Translations under genes and position numbers: made by a program
Source: Clostridia bacterium
GTDB lineage: Bacteria; Bacillota; Clostridia; Oscillospirales; Acutalibacteraceae
Direction: 5' to 3'
Assembly (NCBI GenBank): GCA_017451425.1
Contig: JAFSPP010000014.1
Span: forward strand, 1 to 64,000
Length of the DNA stretch: 64,000 bases
Shown here: piece by piece, positions 34,268 to 43,478 of the stretch
How the letters are laid out: each line of letters begins with the position of its first letter
Position numbering within the stretch: position 1 is the first letter of the stretch
The notes under the pieces: model-generated
Database searches by the model: none
Told to the model about the DNA's origin: nothing
What the model saw: the letters and a program-made list of their open reading frames with translations, nothing else

Positions 34268-34936
34268 TTATTTTCGCGGAGTCAGCGTGGCACAGGCTAT
34301 GTGGACTGACTTCGCGCCGGAAAACAGGAGCACGCGGGCACAGGCCTTACAGGTGGCGCCGGTCGTCAGAATGTCATCCACCAGCAGGATGCGTTTACCG
34401 ACTACGGACCGGCCTCTGTTCAGGCTGTAGGCGCTCTCAATATTCTTCTGCCTGTGCTCCGCGTCCAGCAGATGCTGGACCTGTGTGTCCCTGCTCTTTC
34501 GGAGCAGCTCGCAGTCACGCTCGTAGCCGAGACGCATCTGCTCCGCTATGAGCCGGCTCTGGTTGTAGCCGCGCTCGGCGAGGCTCGCACGGGTCGCAGG
34601 CACGCAGGTGAGAATATCAAACTCCAGACCGTAGAACTTTGCCCGGACCTCGCGCTCCAGCTCCGCCGCGAAAAACGGCGCGGACGAGATATCCGAGCTG
34701 AACTTCAGCCTCTGCATTGCGTTCTTTACCGCGCCGTCATACAAAAGCGGCGACGCGACATTTTCAAGTTCGCGGTCCGGGCGCGTTATTGTCTCCGCAC
34801 ATTCCCCGCAGAAAAAATGAGCGAGCAGAAAATCTCCGGGCCGGTTTTCGTCCAAGATATACTCTCCGCAGGAGATGCACTTCTCGGGAAAGACCAGGTT
34901 TAAGAGTTTTTCTGCTCCGCTGATTGATTTTGACAT
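34268..34936 (-). CDS. comF: ComF family protein (phosphoribosyltransferase fold)
   Basis: 222 residues. N-terminal zinc-finger-like part (PEKCISCGEY ... FFCGECAETI) followed by a PRTase-type domain with the PRPP loop RILLVDDILTTGATCKAC. ComFC is needed for DNA uptake during transformation, but comF-like genes are also common in organisms not known to be competent. It lies two bases after recD2, and the pairing with a DNA helicase fits a DNA-processing role. Confidence 0.92.
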   Translation of the reverse strand: MSKSISGAEKLLNLVFPEKCISCGEYILDENRPGDFLLAHFFCGECAETITRPDRELENVASPLLYDGAVKNAMQRLKFSSDISSAPFFAAELEREVRAKFYGLEFDILTCVPATRASLAERGYNQSRLIAEQMRLGYERDCELLRKSRDTQVQHLLDAEHRQKNIESAYSLNRGRSVVGKRILLVDDILTTGATCKACARVLLFSGAKSVHIACATLTPRK

Positions 34937-34938
34937 GA

Positions 34939-37158
34939 CTATTCCGCCTTCAGTAAGTATTTCAGGGCGGAATATCTTTTGATTTTTCTGTCGTTTTCGA
35001 CCATTCTGAGTATGGTCTCACGGGTTCCTATGGTGATCATCTTGCTCTTTGCCCTCGTCACCGCAGTGTAGAAGAGATTGCGGTAACAGAGGTTCGGCGG
35101 CACGCCTATAACCGGCATTATAACCGCCTCAAACTCGCTGCCCTGACTCTTGTGAACCGTCACGGCATAGGCGAGTTCGAGTTCCTTGAAACTCTCTGCC
35201 GGGTAGGTGGCGACTCTGCCGCCAAAGTCTATCTTCATGACGGCCGCGCGCCTGTCTATCGAGAGCAGGGTACCTATATCGCCGTTGAAGATGCCTTCAC
35301 CCTGCTCGACTTTGCCGCGCGCGTCCCTGCGCTCCCAGACAATGTCATAGTTGTTTTTGATCTGCATGACCTTGTCGCCTTCCCTGAAGGTGCGGGCCAT
35401 GTTCTTATACTCGTTCTTGCCCTTGGCCGGAGGGTTTACGGCCTCCTGCAGAAGACGATTGAGGTTTGCGGTTCCCGTATCGCCTTTTCTGCTCGGGCAG
35501 AGGACCTGAATGTCCTTTACGGGATCGTACCCGTATGCCTTCGGCAGTCTGTTCCGGTAAAGGTCTATTATGTCATAGACGGCTTTGTCGCTGCTCTCCC
35601 TCTCCATGTGGAAGAAGTCGTTGTCTACACGGGAGAGGTCGGGCTCCTCGCCGCTCACAATCCTGTGGGCGTTTGTGACTATGAGGCTCTGCATTGCCTG
35701 CCTGAAGACCTCTGAAAGTTCCACTACGGGAAGAAGTCCGGACTCCAGGAGGTCGTGCAGCACGCTGCCCGCTCCGACAGCCGGAAGCTGGTCGTTGTCT
35801 CCCACCATTATCAGGCGGCAGCCAATCGGCAGCGCTGAGAGCAGGGCCGAGAAGAGTATGACATCCACCATCGAGAGCTCATCGACGATGAGCACATCGG
35901 CCTCGATGGGATTCTTCTCGTTCCTCTTGAAGGCCATGCGGTCATCGCTGCCCCGCTCCGCCTCAAGGAGCCTGTGTATGGTGCTCGCCTCCTTGCCCGT
36001 AATCTCGGACATGCGCTGCGCCGCACGTCCCGTAGGGGCACAGAGGACGACATTCAGGCCGTCTCTCTCAAAGAGTTCGAGTATACCGTTTACGGTAGTA
36101 GTCTTTCCCGTACCGGGCCCGCCGGTCAGTATGAGCACTCCCTTCTGGGCGGCAGTCATTATAGCCTCTTTCTGGAGTTTTTCATATGTTATTCCGTTGG
36201 CCTTTTCGAGTTTCTCTATCTCCTTGTCGAGAGTGCGCCTTCCCGCGGGCGGGAACTTCACCATCATCTTTATCTTATATGCGGCCATACACTCCGCCTC
36301 ATGTATGTAAGGCAGTGAGAGATACTCCTTGCCATCCATCTCAAAGGCGGTGAGCTGCCTCTGTTCGACAAGGGTATCCATTGCAATGTCTATGGTGTCC
36401 TTATCTATATCTAAGAGGTCAGAACACGGGGAGAGCATCTTCTCCCTCGGAAGACAGGTATGTCCGTTACTTGAGAGATTGTATGCGACAACATGCAATA
36501 TGCCCGCTTCAATCCTGTATTCGGGCTTCGTCGCCTGAGGCAGTGCGGCCGCAATTGCGTCAGCGCGTTCAAAACTTATGCCTATCTCGGGTATACAGAG
36601 CATATAAGGGTTTTCCGTAACCCTGAGGACTGCATAGCCTCCGAAGACACGGAAGACATTTATACTCTCGTTTGCGGTGAGCCCAAGCGCCTCAAGTTTA
36701 ATCATTATCTCGCGGACCTCATTGGTCTTGCGAAACTCCTCGCTTATGGCTTTTGCCTTCGCCGCGGTTATTCCCTTTATCTTTGCGAGGCGTTCGGGGT
36801 CGTTCTCAATTACATCGAACGCGTCCTCACCGAATGCCTCTATTATCTTTACAGCCGTGGACGGGCCCACGCCCTTTACCGCACCCGACGAGAGGTACTT
36901 CAGCATGGTCGCCGCAGTTGACGGCATGGCCCTCTCAACCGACTCGGCGCGAAACTGCCTGCCGAAGGTCGGATGTCTGTCCCAGTTGCCGGTGAAGTGA
37001 ACCTCCTCGCCCGCCGCTATCTCCGGCAGGACGCCTACGACGGTTATGAGTTCACCGTCCTCGCTTGCGACATCAAGCACGGTATAGCCGGTATCTTCCT
37101 TACGATAGATTATCTCTTCGGCAACACCGAAAAGATTGTCCATATCTTCCGTCAGCAC
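34939..37158 (-). CDS. recD2: RecD2 family ATP-dependent DNA helicase
   Basis: 739 residues from GTG 37158, which is eight bases from AGGAGG; an in-frame GTG nine bases earlier overlaps the ribosome site. 5'-3' SF1B helicase of genome maintenance, not part of RecBCD (absent; AddAB is present instead). N-terminal OB and helix-hairpin-helix region (GVGPSTAVKIIEAFG; ITAAKAKAISEEF), Walker A GGPGTGKTTTVNGI, Walker B DVLIVDELSMVD, and C-terminal AYAVTVHKSQGSEF with TAVTRAK. Length is typical. Confidence 0.94.
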   Translation of the reverse strand: MLTEDMDNLFGVAEEIIYRKEDTGYTVLDVASEDGELITVVGVLPEIAAGEEVHFTGNWDRHPTFGRQFRAESVERAMPSTAATMLKYLSSGAVKGVGPSTAVKIIEAFGEDAFDVIENDPERLAKIKGITAAKAKAISEEFRKTNEVREIMIKLEALGLTANESINVFRVFGGYAVLRVTENPYMLCIPEIGISFERADAIAAALPQATKPEYRIEAGILHVVAYNLSSNGHTCLPREKMLSPCSDLLDIDKDTIDIAMDTLVEQRQLTAFEMDGKEYLSLPYIHEAECMAAYKIKMMVKFPPAGRRTLDKEIEKLEKANGITYEKLQKEAIMTAAQKGVLILTGGPGTGKTTTVNGILELFERDGLNVVLCAPTGRAAQRMSEITGKEASTIHRLLEAERGSDDRMAFKRNEKNPIEADVLIVDELSMVDVILFSALLSALPIGCRLIMVGDNDQLPAVGAGSVLHDLLESGLLPVVELSEVFRQAMQSLIVTNAHRIVSGEEPDLSRVDNDFFHMERESSDKAVYDIIDLYRNRLPKAYGYDPVKDIQVLCPSRKGDTGTANLNRLLQEAVNPPAKGKNEYKNMARTFREGDKVMQIKNNYDIVWERRDARGKVEQGEGIFNGDIGTLLSIDRRAAVMKIDFGGRVATYPAESFKELELAYAVTVHKSQGSEFEAVIMPVIGVPPNLCYRNLFYTAVTRAKSKMITIGTRETILRMVENDRKIKRYSALKYLLKAE

Positions 37159-37190
37159 AAGGTTCACCTCCTCTTTGATAATACTAATTC

Positions 37191-37196
37191 ATTATA
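37191..37196 (-). promoter_or_regulatory. -10 box upstream of recD2
   Basis: TATAAT on the minus strand, 33 bases before the recD2 start. No -35 is visible (the position falls in the rnpB terminator). Confidence 0.35.
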
Positions 37197-37201
37197 ACAA
37201 A

Positions 37202-37228
37202 AAAGGGTGCATCGTGCGCACCCCTTTT
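37202..37228 (-). terminator. Terminator of rnpB
   Basis: Hairpin GGGTGC / GCACCC flanked by A and T tracts; TTTTTTG on the minus strand. Confidence 0.8.
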
Positions 37229-37238
37229 TCATATAGCG

Positions 37239-37571
37239 TGATAGGATCTGTAAGCCGAGTTCTGTCTTTTAAGGCAATCATCTATCTAGACCGCCCATTG
37301 CTGAGCGGTTCAAGCCACCCTTCTGCTTTATAGCGGCCGAGCAAGCCTTGCAAGTCGGTGTTGCTCCGGATGGGGTTTACATGGCCACGATGTCTCCACC
37401 GTGCCGGTGAGCTCTTACCTCGCCTTTCCACCCTTACTGCGCAAGCGCAGCGGTATATCTCTGTTGCACTTTCCCTAAGGTCACCCTCGGCGGCCGTTAG
37501 CCGTCATCCTGCTCTTCGGGGCTCGGACTTTCCTCCCGCGTAACACGCCGGCGACTGCCCAATCCAATCAC
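37239..37571 (-). ncRNA. rnpB: RNase P RNA, bacterial class A
   Basis: Catalytic RNA that matures tRNA 5' ends. On the minus strand I read the conserved blocks in order: GAGGAAAGTCCGAGC near 37535 (CR I), GGTAAGAGCTCACCG near 37415 (CR II-III), and AGAACTCGGCTTACAG near the 3' end (CR V). The two ends pair (GTGATTGGAT with ATCCTATCAC, one mismatch), giving helix P1 and ends at 37571 and 37239, about 333 bases. A promoter ends seven bases before the 5' end and a terminator follows, so the boundaries agree. Confidence 0.97.
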
Positions 37572-37577
37572 GCGCCT

Positions 37578-37606
37578 ATTTTACCCAAATGCGGCATTAA
37601 AGTCAA
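37578..37606 (-). promoter_or_regulatory. Promoter of rnpB
   Basis: TTGACT (37601-37606), 17-base spacer, TAAAAT (37578-37583) on the minus strand, placing the start exactly at helix P1. Confidence 0.8.
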
Positions 37607-37687
37607 TAACCGCGCAGTACAATAAGGTTTACTTTTAATAAAATATTTGCTAAACTGTATTTATGTTTTTAAAGGTGGTGTAACATC

Positions 37688-38368
37688 TTGAGCAAAAATA
37701 GCGAAAGAAAACCATTGCCCAGGCGTGCATTTATAGTATGCTTCACCCTGATATTCCTGATTGCGCAGCTTGTTTTCTTTATAATTACATTATCAAGCAT
37801 GCCCATCATCAAGGACACCATAGACATGTCGAGCAGATTCAATCAGATCTTTGCCGCAACCCTTGATGAGTACTATCTCGTGGCATGTATCTCAGCTTCC
37901 GTAATTGAGGGACTCTGCCTGGTAATAGCATCATATCTCTTTGCGGAGAGGCACTGGCCGGCTCTCATTACCCTCATCACAATGTCGGTGAACTTCCTGG
38001 TCTGCCTGCTCACATTCATCGGACTCTACTTCATAGACCTGAGAAATGTATACTTCACCATCCAGGTCACCTTCCTGATTCCGATAATCACAATATTCCT
38101 CTCCAGCGTCTTCATCATCGATGACACCGTGGATGTTTTAAACGGCAAGTATGAAAAACACCTGTCCAAGATTACGAGAAACGTCCAGGAGAGACTCGAC
38201 ACCTCAATTGAGAAGACAAGGACAAAGACAAAAAGAGGAACTCTCAGGCCCGCGGACAATCCCAACAGGGAACTCGTAAGAATACCGGCCACCGAAGAGG
38301 GCACCCTCCTTCGGGCAAACGATATCTCACAGGCCGCGGCCAACACAATCCCGAATCTCGGCAAATAA
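37688..38368 (+). CDS. Unknown four-helix membrane protein
   Basis: 226 residues from TTG 37688, with GGTGGTG upstream; no ATG is available in frame. Four hydrophobic helices lie near residues 14-38, 62-82, 90-112 and 118-142, followed by a charged cytoplasmic tail rich in Lys/Arg/Thr (KTRTKTKRGTLRP). No family is recognised. It stands alone between rnpB and hemW with its own terminator, so it is probably monocistronic. Codon use looks like its neighbours. Confidence 0.75.
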   Translation: MSKNSERKPLPRRAFIVCFTLIFLIAQLVFFIITLSSMPIIKDTIDMSSRFNQIFAATLDEYYLVACISASVIEGLCLVIASYLFAERHWPALITLITMSVNFLVCLLTFIGLYFIDLRNVYFTIQVTFLIPIITIFLSSVFIIDDTVDVLNGKYEKHLSKITRNVQERLDTSIEKTRTKTKRGTLRPADNPNRELVRIPATEEGTLLRANDISQAAANTIPNLGK

Positions 38369-38374
38369 AAAAAC

Positions 38375-38400
38375 AAACCTGAGGAGGAATCCTCAGGTTT
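38375..38400. terminator. Bidirectional terminator between membrane protein gene and hemW
   Basis: Perfect 11-base inverted repeat AAACCTGAGGA / TCCTCAGGTTT with GGAA loop; T tracts follow on both strands (longer on the minus strand). Confidence 0.85.
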
Positions 38401-38403
38401 TCT

Positions 38404-39489
38404 TTATATCATTTCAAGTATTTCGAAGATGACGCGGTTTGACATCAGAAAACCGCGTCTGTTAAGTTTCAGGGTGGTGGCGCCCGCCTCGATGAAAGGC
38501 GCGAGGTCAGCCCTGGCGGCAACGCGTCCGGCAAAGTCGGCGGGAAGGTCTGACACGCCCTCCGCGAGGCGAAGGCCGAGCATGAGTCTCTCTTCGATTG
38601 AACCGCCCGGCCCGTCATCGACGGTGCCGGCACCCGAAATAAAAGCATTTATGTCAGACGGGAAAAAGAAACGCCTGCCGTCGGCAAAGGAGTGTGCCGC
38701 CGGACCGATTCCGAGGTATTCCTCGTCTCTCCAGTATTTCAGATTGTGCCTGCTCTCAAAACCCGGCACGGCAAAGTTTGAAATCTCATACTGTTTAAGG
38801 CCCGCTGACTCCAATGTGTCGCAGGTCAGTTCATACATGTCACAGACTTCGTCCTCGGAGGGCAGAGCAAGGCTTTCCCTCCTGTTGAAGAACACGGTGC
38901 CCTCTTCAAGTTTAAGCATATATGCGCTTATGTGGGGCACTTTAAGGCCCGTACAGAATTCAAGAGTTTCAATAAGGCTCTCCCTGTCCTGACCGGGCAC
39001 ACCGAGCATTACATCAAGAGAGATATTCTCAATGCCTGCGGCGCGCACCAGCGCGACCGCCTGTTTTACGCGGGCGGCGTCCGAGGCGCGGCCGAGCGCG
39101 CGGCGCTCCCCGTCCGACGCGGACTGGAGGCCCAGCGACACGCGGTTGACGCCTGCCGCAAAGACTGCCGGCAGAAAGCTTTCGAGATCCGACGAGGGAT
39201 TGCACTCAACGGTTATCTCCGCATCCGGTGCGACATCGAAGTTTTCACGTACGGCCTGCAGCATATCGGCGACAAAGGAGCCGGGCACGGCAGAGGGCGT
39301 ACCTCCGCCGAAATAGATTGTGTCGACCGGACGGCGGCCGTAAATATGAGAAAAAGAGGCAGTGGTGTTCACTACTGCCTCTGTGTATTTTTGCATGAGT
39401 TCCCCGTCCGGTCTGACCTTGTAAAAGTCACAGTACGGGCAAAACGACCTGCAAAAAGGGATGTGGATGTAAATGCCCATCGGCTTCAT
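38404..39489 (-). CDS. hemW: HemW family radical SAM protein
   Basis: 361 residues. N-terminal IYIHIPFCRSFCPYCDFYK has the C-x3-C-x2-C motif for the [4Fe-4S]-SAM cluster; GGGTPSAVP is the SAM glycine motif; SLGLQSASD and SLDVMLGVPGQ are typical of the group. HemW is a haem chaperone, often misannotated as coproporphyrinogen III oxidase HemN; the short N-terminus and the lack of haem genes here favour HemW. It follows lepA by 12 bases, the order known from Bacillus. Confidence 0.92.
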   Translation of the reverse strand: MKPMGIYIHIPFCRSFCPYCDFYKVRPDGELMQKYTEAVVNTTASFSHIYGRRPVDTIYFGGGTPSAVPGSFVADMLQAVRENFDVAPDAEITVECNPSSDLESFLPAVFAAGVNRVSLGLQSASDGERRALGRASDAARVKQAVALVRAAGIENISLDVMLGVPGQDRESLIETLEFCTGLKVPHISAYMLKLEEGTVFFNRRESLALPSEDEVCDMYELTCDTLESAGLKQYEISNFAVPGFESRHNLKYWRDEEYLGIGPAAHSFADGRRFFFPSDINAFISGAGTVDDGPGGSIEERLMLGLRLAEGVSDLPADFAGRVAARADLAPFIEAGATTLKLNRRGFLMSNRVIFEILEMI

Positions 39490-39500
39490 GCTGATCCCTC

Positions 39501-41309
39501 TCAGTCGTCGAGTTTAAGAACCGCCATGAACGCCTCCTGCGGCACCTCAACGGTACCGAACTGGCGCATGCGCTTCTTACCCTCCTTCTGTTTCTCGAGC
39601 AATTTCTTCTTTCTGGTTATGTCACCGCCGTAGCACTTGGCAAGTACGTCCTTGCGCATGGCCTTTACGGTCTCCCTGGCGATTATCTTACCGCCGATTG
39701 ACATCTGGATGGGTATTTCAAAGAGCTGACGCGGGATGTTCTCCTTGAGCTTCTCTGCAATCTTCCTGGCCTTGTTGTAAGCCTTTTCGGAATGAATGAT
39801 GAAGGAGAGCGCGTCTATCTGGTCACCGTTCAGGAGAACGTCAAGTTTGACGAGGTCTGACTGGCGGTAACCCATAATTTCATAGTCGAGCGAGGCATAG
39901 CCCCTCGTGCGCGACTTCAATACGTCAAAGAAATCGTAGATGATTTCGTTGAGCGGAAGCTCGTAATGAATATCAACTCTGTCCGGTGTGATATAGGACA
40001 TATCGCGGAAGGTTCCCCTTCTGTCCTGGCAGAGGTCCATAATCTGTCCGACATAGTCGGGCGGAGAATAGATGTGCGCGTTTACTATCGGTTCCTCGGA
40101 GAACTGAATGGTCGCGGGGTCAGGATAGTTTGAGGGGTTGTCTATCTCTACCACCTGGCCGTTGGTCAGATGGATTTTGTAGATGACGCTGGGTATGGTG
40201 GTGACGAGGTCGAGATCGTATTCACGCTCGAGCCTCTCCTGGATTATCTCAAGATGTAAAAGACCCAAAAAGCCGCAGCGGAATCCGAAGCCCAGGGCAC
40301 CCGATGTCTCGGGTTCAAAGCTTAAGGCGGCATCGTTGAGTTGAAGCTTGGCGAGAGCCTCTTTCAGGGCCTCATAGTCAGCGCCGTCGGCCGGATATAT
40401 ACCGCAGAATACCATCGGATTGACCTTGCGGTATCCGGGCAGGGCCTGCGGCGCGGGATTTGTCGCCAGGGTCACGGTGTCACCTACCCTGGCCTCGGAA
40501 ACGGTCTTGATTGAGGCGGTAATATAACCGACCTCACCCGCTCTGAGCGAGGGTGCGGACTCCATGGTCTGGGCGCGCATATAGCCGACTTCAACTACCG
40601 TGAGCTCGGCACCCGTGGACATTAGGCGCATGGTGTCGCCCGCCTTTATTGTGCCGTCGACGATTCGCACGTACACGATTACGCCCTTGTAACTGTCGTA
40701 GATTGAGTCGAAGATAAGGGCGCGCAGGGGTGCGTGCTCATCACCCGTCGGCGGCGGCACGATCTTTACAATCTGCTCGAGCACCTGCTCCACGTTCTCG
40801 CCTGTCTTGGCGGAGACGCGCGGTGCCTCGCTGCAGTCAAGTCCGATAATATCCTCTACCTCCTTGCACACCTCTTCGGGATGTGCTGCAGGGAGGTCAA
40901 TTTTGTTTATGACGGGGCAGATTTCGAGGTCGTGGTCCAGGGCGAGATATGTGTTCGCCAGTGTCTGGGCCTCTATGCCCTGTGTGGAGTCAACAATCAA
41001 AACCGCCCCCTCGCAGGCCGCGAGCGAGCGTGATACCTCATAGTTGAAGTCAACATGGCCCGGGGTGTCTATGAGATTGAGCTCATAGACCTGTCCGTCC
41101 TCAGCCTTGTAGTCGAGTTTTACGGCATGCGCCTTTATGGTTATGCCGCGCTCGCGCTCAAGGTCCATGTTGTCGAGGAGCTGTTCCGTCATATCGCGCT
41201 TCGCCACCATGCCGGTAAGTTCGAGCAGACGGTCAGCCAGTGTGGACTTACCGTGGTCGATATGCGCTATTATGGAAAAGTTCCTTATGTTCTGTTTATA
41301 GTCGGACAA
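39501..41309 (-). CDS. lepA: Elongation factor 4
   Basis: 602 residues from TTG 41309, giving [20 protein letters not shown], the standard LepA N-terminus; AGGTGA lies about six bases upstream. Longer frames would overlap the neighbour. Ribosomal GTPase that acts on stalled or back-translocated ribosomes. [16 protein letters not shown] (P-loop), [14 protein letters not shown], and a C-terminal LepA-specific domain with KMR-like basic end ([11 protein letters not shown]). The usual length is about 600. Confidence 0.96.
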   Translation of the reverse strand: MSDYKQNIRNFSIIAHIDHGKSTLADRLLELTGMVAKRDMTEQLLDNMDLERERGITIKAHAVKLDYKAEDGQVYELNLIDTPGHVDFNYEVSRSLAACEGAVLIVDSTQGIEAQTLANTYLALDHDLEICPVINKIDLPAAHPEEVCKEVEDIIGLDCSEAPRVSAKTGENVEQVLEQIVKIVPPPTGDEHAPLRALIFDSIYDSYKGVIVYVRIVDGTIKAGDTMRLMSTGAELTVVEVGYMRAQTMESAPSLRAGEVGYITASIKTVSEARVGDTVTLATNPAPQALPGYRKVNPMVFCGIYPADGADYEALKEALAKLQLNDAALSFEPETSGALGFGFRCGFLGLLHLEIIQERLEREYDLDLVTTIPSVIYKIHLTNGQVVEIDNPSNYPDPATIQFSEEPIVNAHIYSPPDYVGQIMDLCQDRRGTFRDMSYITPDRVDIHYELPLNEIIYDFFDVLKSRTRGYASLDYEIMGYRQSDLVKLDVLLNGDQIDALSFIIHSEKAYNKARKIAEKLKENIPRQLFEIPIQMSIGGKIIARETVKAMRKDVLAKCYGGDITRKKKLLEKQKEGKKRMRQFGTVEVPQEAFMAVLKLDD

Positions 41310-41310
41310 A

Positions 41311-41571
41311 TCAATCACCTGACTGTCCCGAAATCCAGGCCTCTGCCTCAAGAAGCCCTTCGGGACTATACTCAAATTCTTTCTTTTCGGTTCTGCCGGC
41401 CGCATCCTCAACCTCAAAGCAATTGTTTCTGTATGTGGCGGCAACGAAGACCTTGTCGGTCTCGTTTATGTTCTTCGGGAACACTTTGTATCTGAAACTT
41501 CCCACGCTGCCGGAATAGGTGTTCTTCTGGCACATGTAGTCAAAGCGCGGGATTTTAATCTCTGTACTCAT
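41311..41571 (-). CDS. Small unknown protein upstream of lepA
   Basis: 86 residues. A genuine gene is supported by AGGAG eight bases before the ATG, by a start right after the lipoprotein gene and by a stop one base before the lepA start. It is acidic, without membrane segments or recognised motif; two cysteines, and a beta-rich pattern ([30 protein letters not shown]). No family recognised. Confidence 0.7.
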   Translation of the reverse strand: MSTEIKIPRFDYMCQKNTYSGSVGSFRYKVFPKNINETDKVFVAATYRNNCFEVEDAAGRTEKKEFEYSPEGLLEAEAWISGQSGD

Positions 41572-41579
41572 GGATACTC

Positions 41580-43469
41580 CTAGTTTACGCGAAGATAGCT
41601 CATCGGCTGGATTGTAAGGCCGTTGTAATAGCTGACTTCACTGTTGTAGTTTACGTAGATGTATGTGCCCTTGTTGAACTCGGAGACATAGAGTCCGTCC
41701 TTGAGCTTCTTGTGGTCGGTCATCTTTGCTGAGCGCAGGTCTGAAAGCGCCGCATCAAAGGTCCTGTAGGCGTCGAGAGCCTGCTGTGACCACAGCTCGT
41801 AGTAGTTCTTCTCCTTGCTGTCGAAAGTGAGATTATAGGCAGGCATGGCGCCGTATTCAAGGCAGCGCAGAAGCATCCTGTCGTAATCGTCAACAGAATT
41901 GAGATAAGGGCTTGTATACTCAACCGTGCCGCGAAGAACCATCTGTACGAAAGGCTCAGCCGAATAGATGGCCGACTCCGGATAAGACGGTTTTATCGGA
42001 AGGCACGATACGATGTTCGCATTCTTCAAAGTGTAGAGGTTGCCGTTGTCCACCATTATGCTCTTGTTTGTAGAGAGCGAGATGGACTGATTGAAGATAC
42101 TCTCGGCAAATTCCTGACGCGATACAGACTCCGTCGAAGGCAGGATTGTACCTACATCACCGAGGCAGTAACCCTTGAAGTCATATTTCTTCACGTTCTT
42201 GATGAAGGACATGACGTTGGATGTCAGGTCCTTTGTCGTAGTGGCTTTTCCGTCAAAGAAATTGGCTGTGACATAGAAACCGAAGCCCTGGGAAGAGAGA
42301 TATGACATGAGTGAGTCAAGGGCCTCTCTGCTGCCGAACTTTGACTGTACGCGGAACTTCTTCAGAAGATTGTCATAGCGCAGATTGAGGGCATTTATTC
42401 CCTTGGCCTTAAGTACCGAGACCATGTCCTCGGCGTTCTCGTACTTGTTCTTTGAGTCCGCGGCTATGGTTATGTTTACGGGGAGATTACCCTCCTCTGC
42501 AACGGTACGTGTGGACATCATACCGTCACGCACCATCTCCTCACGGCACATGGATGCGAGTGAAGAGCAGGTTGCTGCAGAACCGGAGATAAACTTGTAT
42601 GAGACCTTGAGGACCTGATTGGCGGGATATGAAAAAGCGGCAGAGACGTAATCCGTAGCTCCGGTCGTCGCCTTTATTTTCGAAATCGCGTCGCCGCCGG
42701 TGACAATACCGGCGAAGGCGGCGTCGCCGTGCTTTAAGCCGAAGGCGCCGAATACGGCCGGGTGCTTGTTCTCCTCCGTCCTCGTAAGGTCAGCGCCGTA
42801 TGTGTCGAGGACATATACGGCCTCCTCGGACGAGGTCAGGTCAATGAGAGCGCCCGGTCCGTCCGGAATGACGATGAAATCCCCGCCCTGCGGGTCAGAG
42901 ACCGCGCCGAAGGTCGGAAGAATTTCAATGCTGATTATTGTTACGTCCTTGCTGACTGAGGATGTGTCGACAGATGCGGAGAGTACGCCGTCCTCAAGTT
43001 TGAAACTCAGGGTAAGATCCACGCCGATTGACGGGTTCTTCGCCTTGTCCCTGAACTTATACTGGATGTCGAGTCCCTCGGCACTTGTCGCCACCTTAGC
43101 TCCGCCGAGAGCGACGGCATTGTCCTGTGAATTGAGCTTATACCACTTGACGCCGTCGGTGACCTCGACATTGAGGAGTGCGCCTACGCTGTTCTCGACG
43201 GTCGGCATTGAATAGTCAATATTACCCGTCGTGTCCTTGAGCGCTATGGCGCAGTTCGCCTCATCGAGCAGAAGTTCATAGAGTCCGGATTTTAAAACCG
43301 ACTGGTAATTCTCCGGTACGGAAGTATGATACTGCGTGCCCTGGGCAGTATTTTCCACAACCTTGAGGCTCTCCTCCGTAAAGTGGGAGTTACAGCCTGC
43401 AAAACTGAGGACAAGTGCCAGGGCAAGCAAGATACAGATAAGTTTTTTCGTTGAAAACAGGTTCTTCAT
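41580..43469 (-). CDS. DUF5696 domain lipoprotein
   Basis: 629 residues. N-terminal signal with lipobox: hydrophobic residues 9-25 ending in LSFAGC, so lipid-anchored on the outer face of the membrane. The domain signature FIVIPDGPGALIDL near residue 205 and the C-terminal half, with a TIM-barrel-like order of strands (GINALNLRYD, GFYVTANFF, GYCLGDVGTILP), fit DUF5696, which is thought to be related to glycoside-hydrolase barrels. Function is unknown. It lies between the acyl ligase and the small protein in the murC-hemW operon. Confidence 0.85.
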   Translation of the reverse strand: MKNLFSTKKLICILLALALVLSFAGCNSHFTEESLKVVENTAQGTQYHTSVPENYQSVLKSGLYELLLDEANCAIALKDTTGNIDYSMPTVENSVGALLNVEVTDGVKWYKLNSQDNAVALGGAKVATSAEGLDIQYKFRDKAKNPSIGVDLTLSFKLEDGVLSASVDTSSVSKDVTIISIEILPTFGAVSDPQGGDFIVIPDGPGALIDLTSSEEAVYVLDTYGADLTRTEENKHPAVFGAFGLKHGDAAFAGIVTGGDAISKIKATTGATDYVSAAFSYPANQVLKVSYKFISGSAATCSSLASMCREEMVRDGMMSTRTVAEEGNLPVNITIAADSKNKYENAEDMVSVLKAKGINALNLRYDNLLKKFRVQSKFGSREALDSLMSYLSSQGFGFYVTANFFDGKATTTKDLTSNVMSFIKNVKKYDFKGYCLGDVGTILPSTESVSRQEFAESIFNQSISLSTNKSIMVDNGNLYTLKNANIVSCLPIKPSYPESAIYSAEPFVQMVLRGTVEYTSPYLNSVDDYDRMLLRCLEYGAMPAYNLTFDSKEKNYYELWSQQALDAYRTFDAALSDLRSAKMTDHKKLKDGLYVSEFNKGTYIYVNYNSEVSYYNGLTIQPMSYLRVN

Positions 43470-43478
43470 AAACCGTCC

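Noticed and set aside
37239-37571. Open frames within rnpB
   Set aside because: The region is clearly RNase P RNA by its conserved blocks; short frames there are chance.
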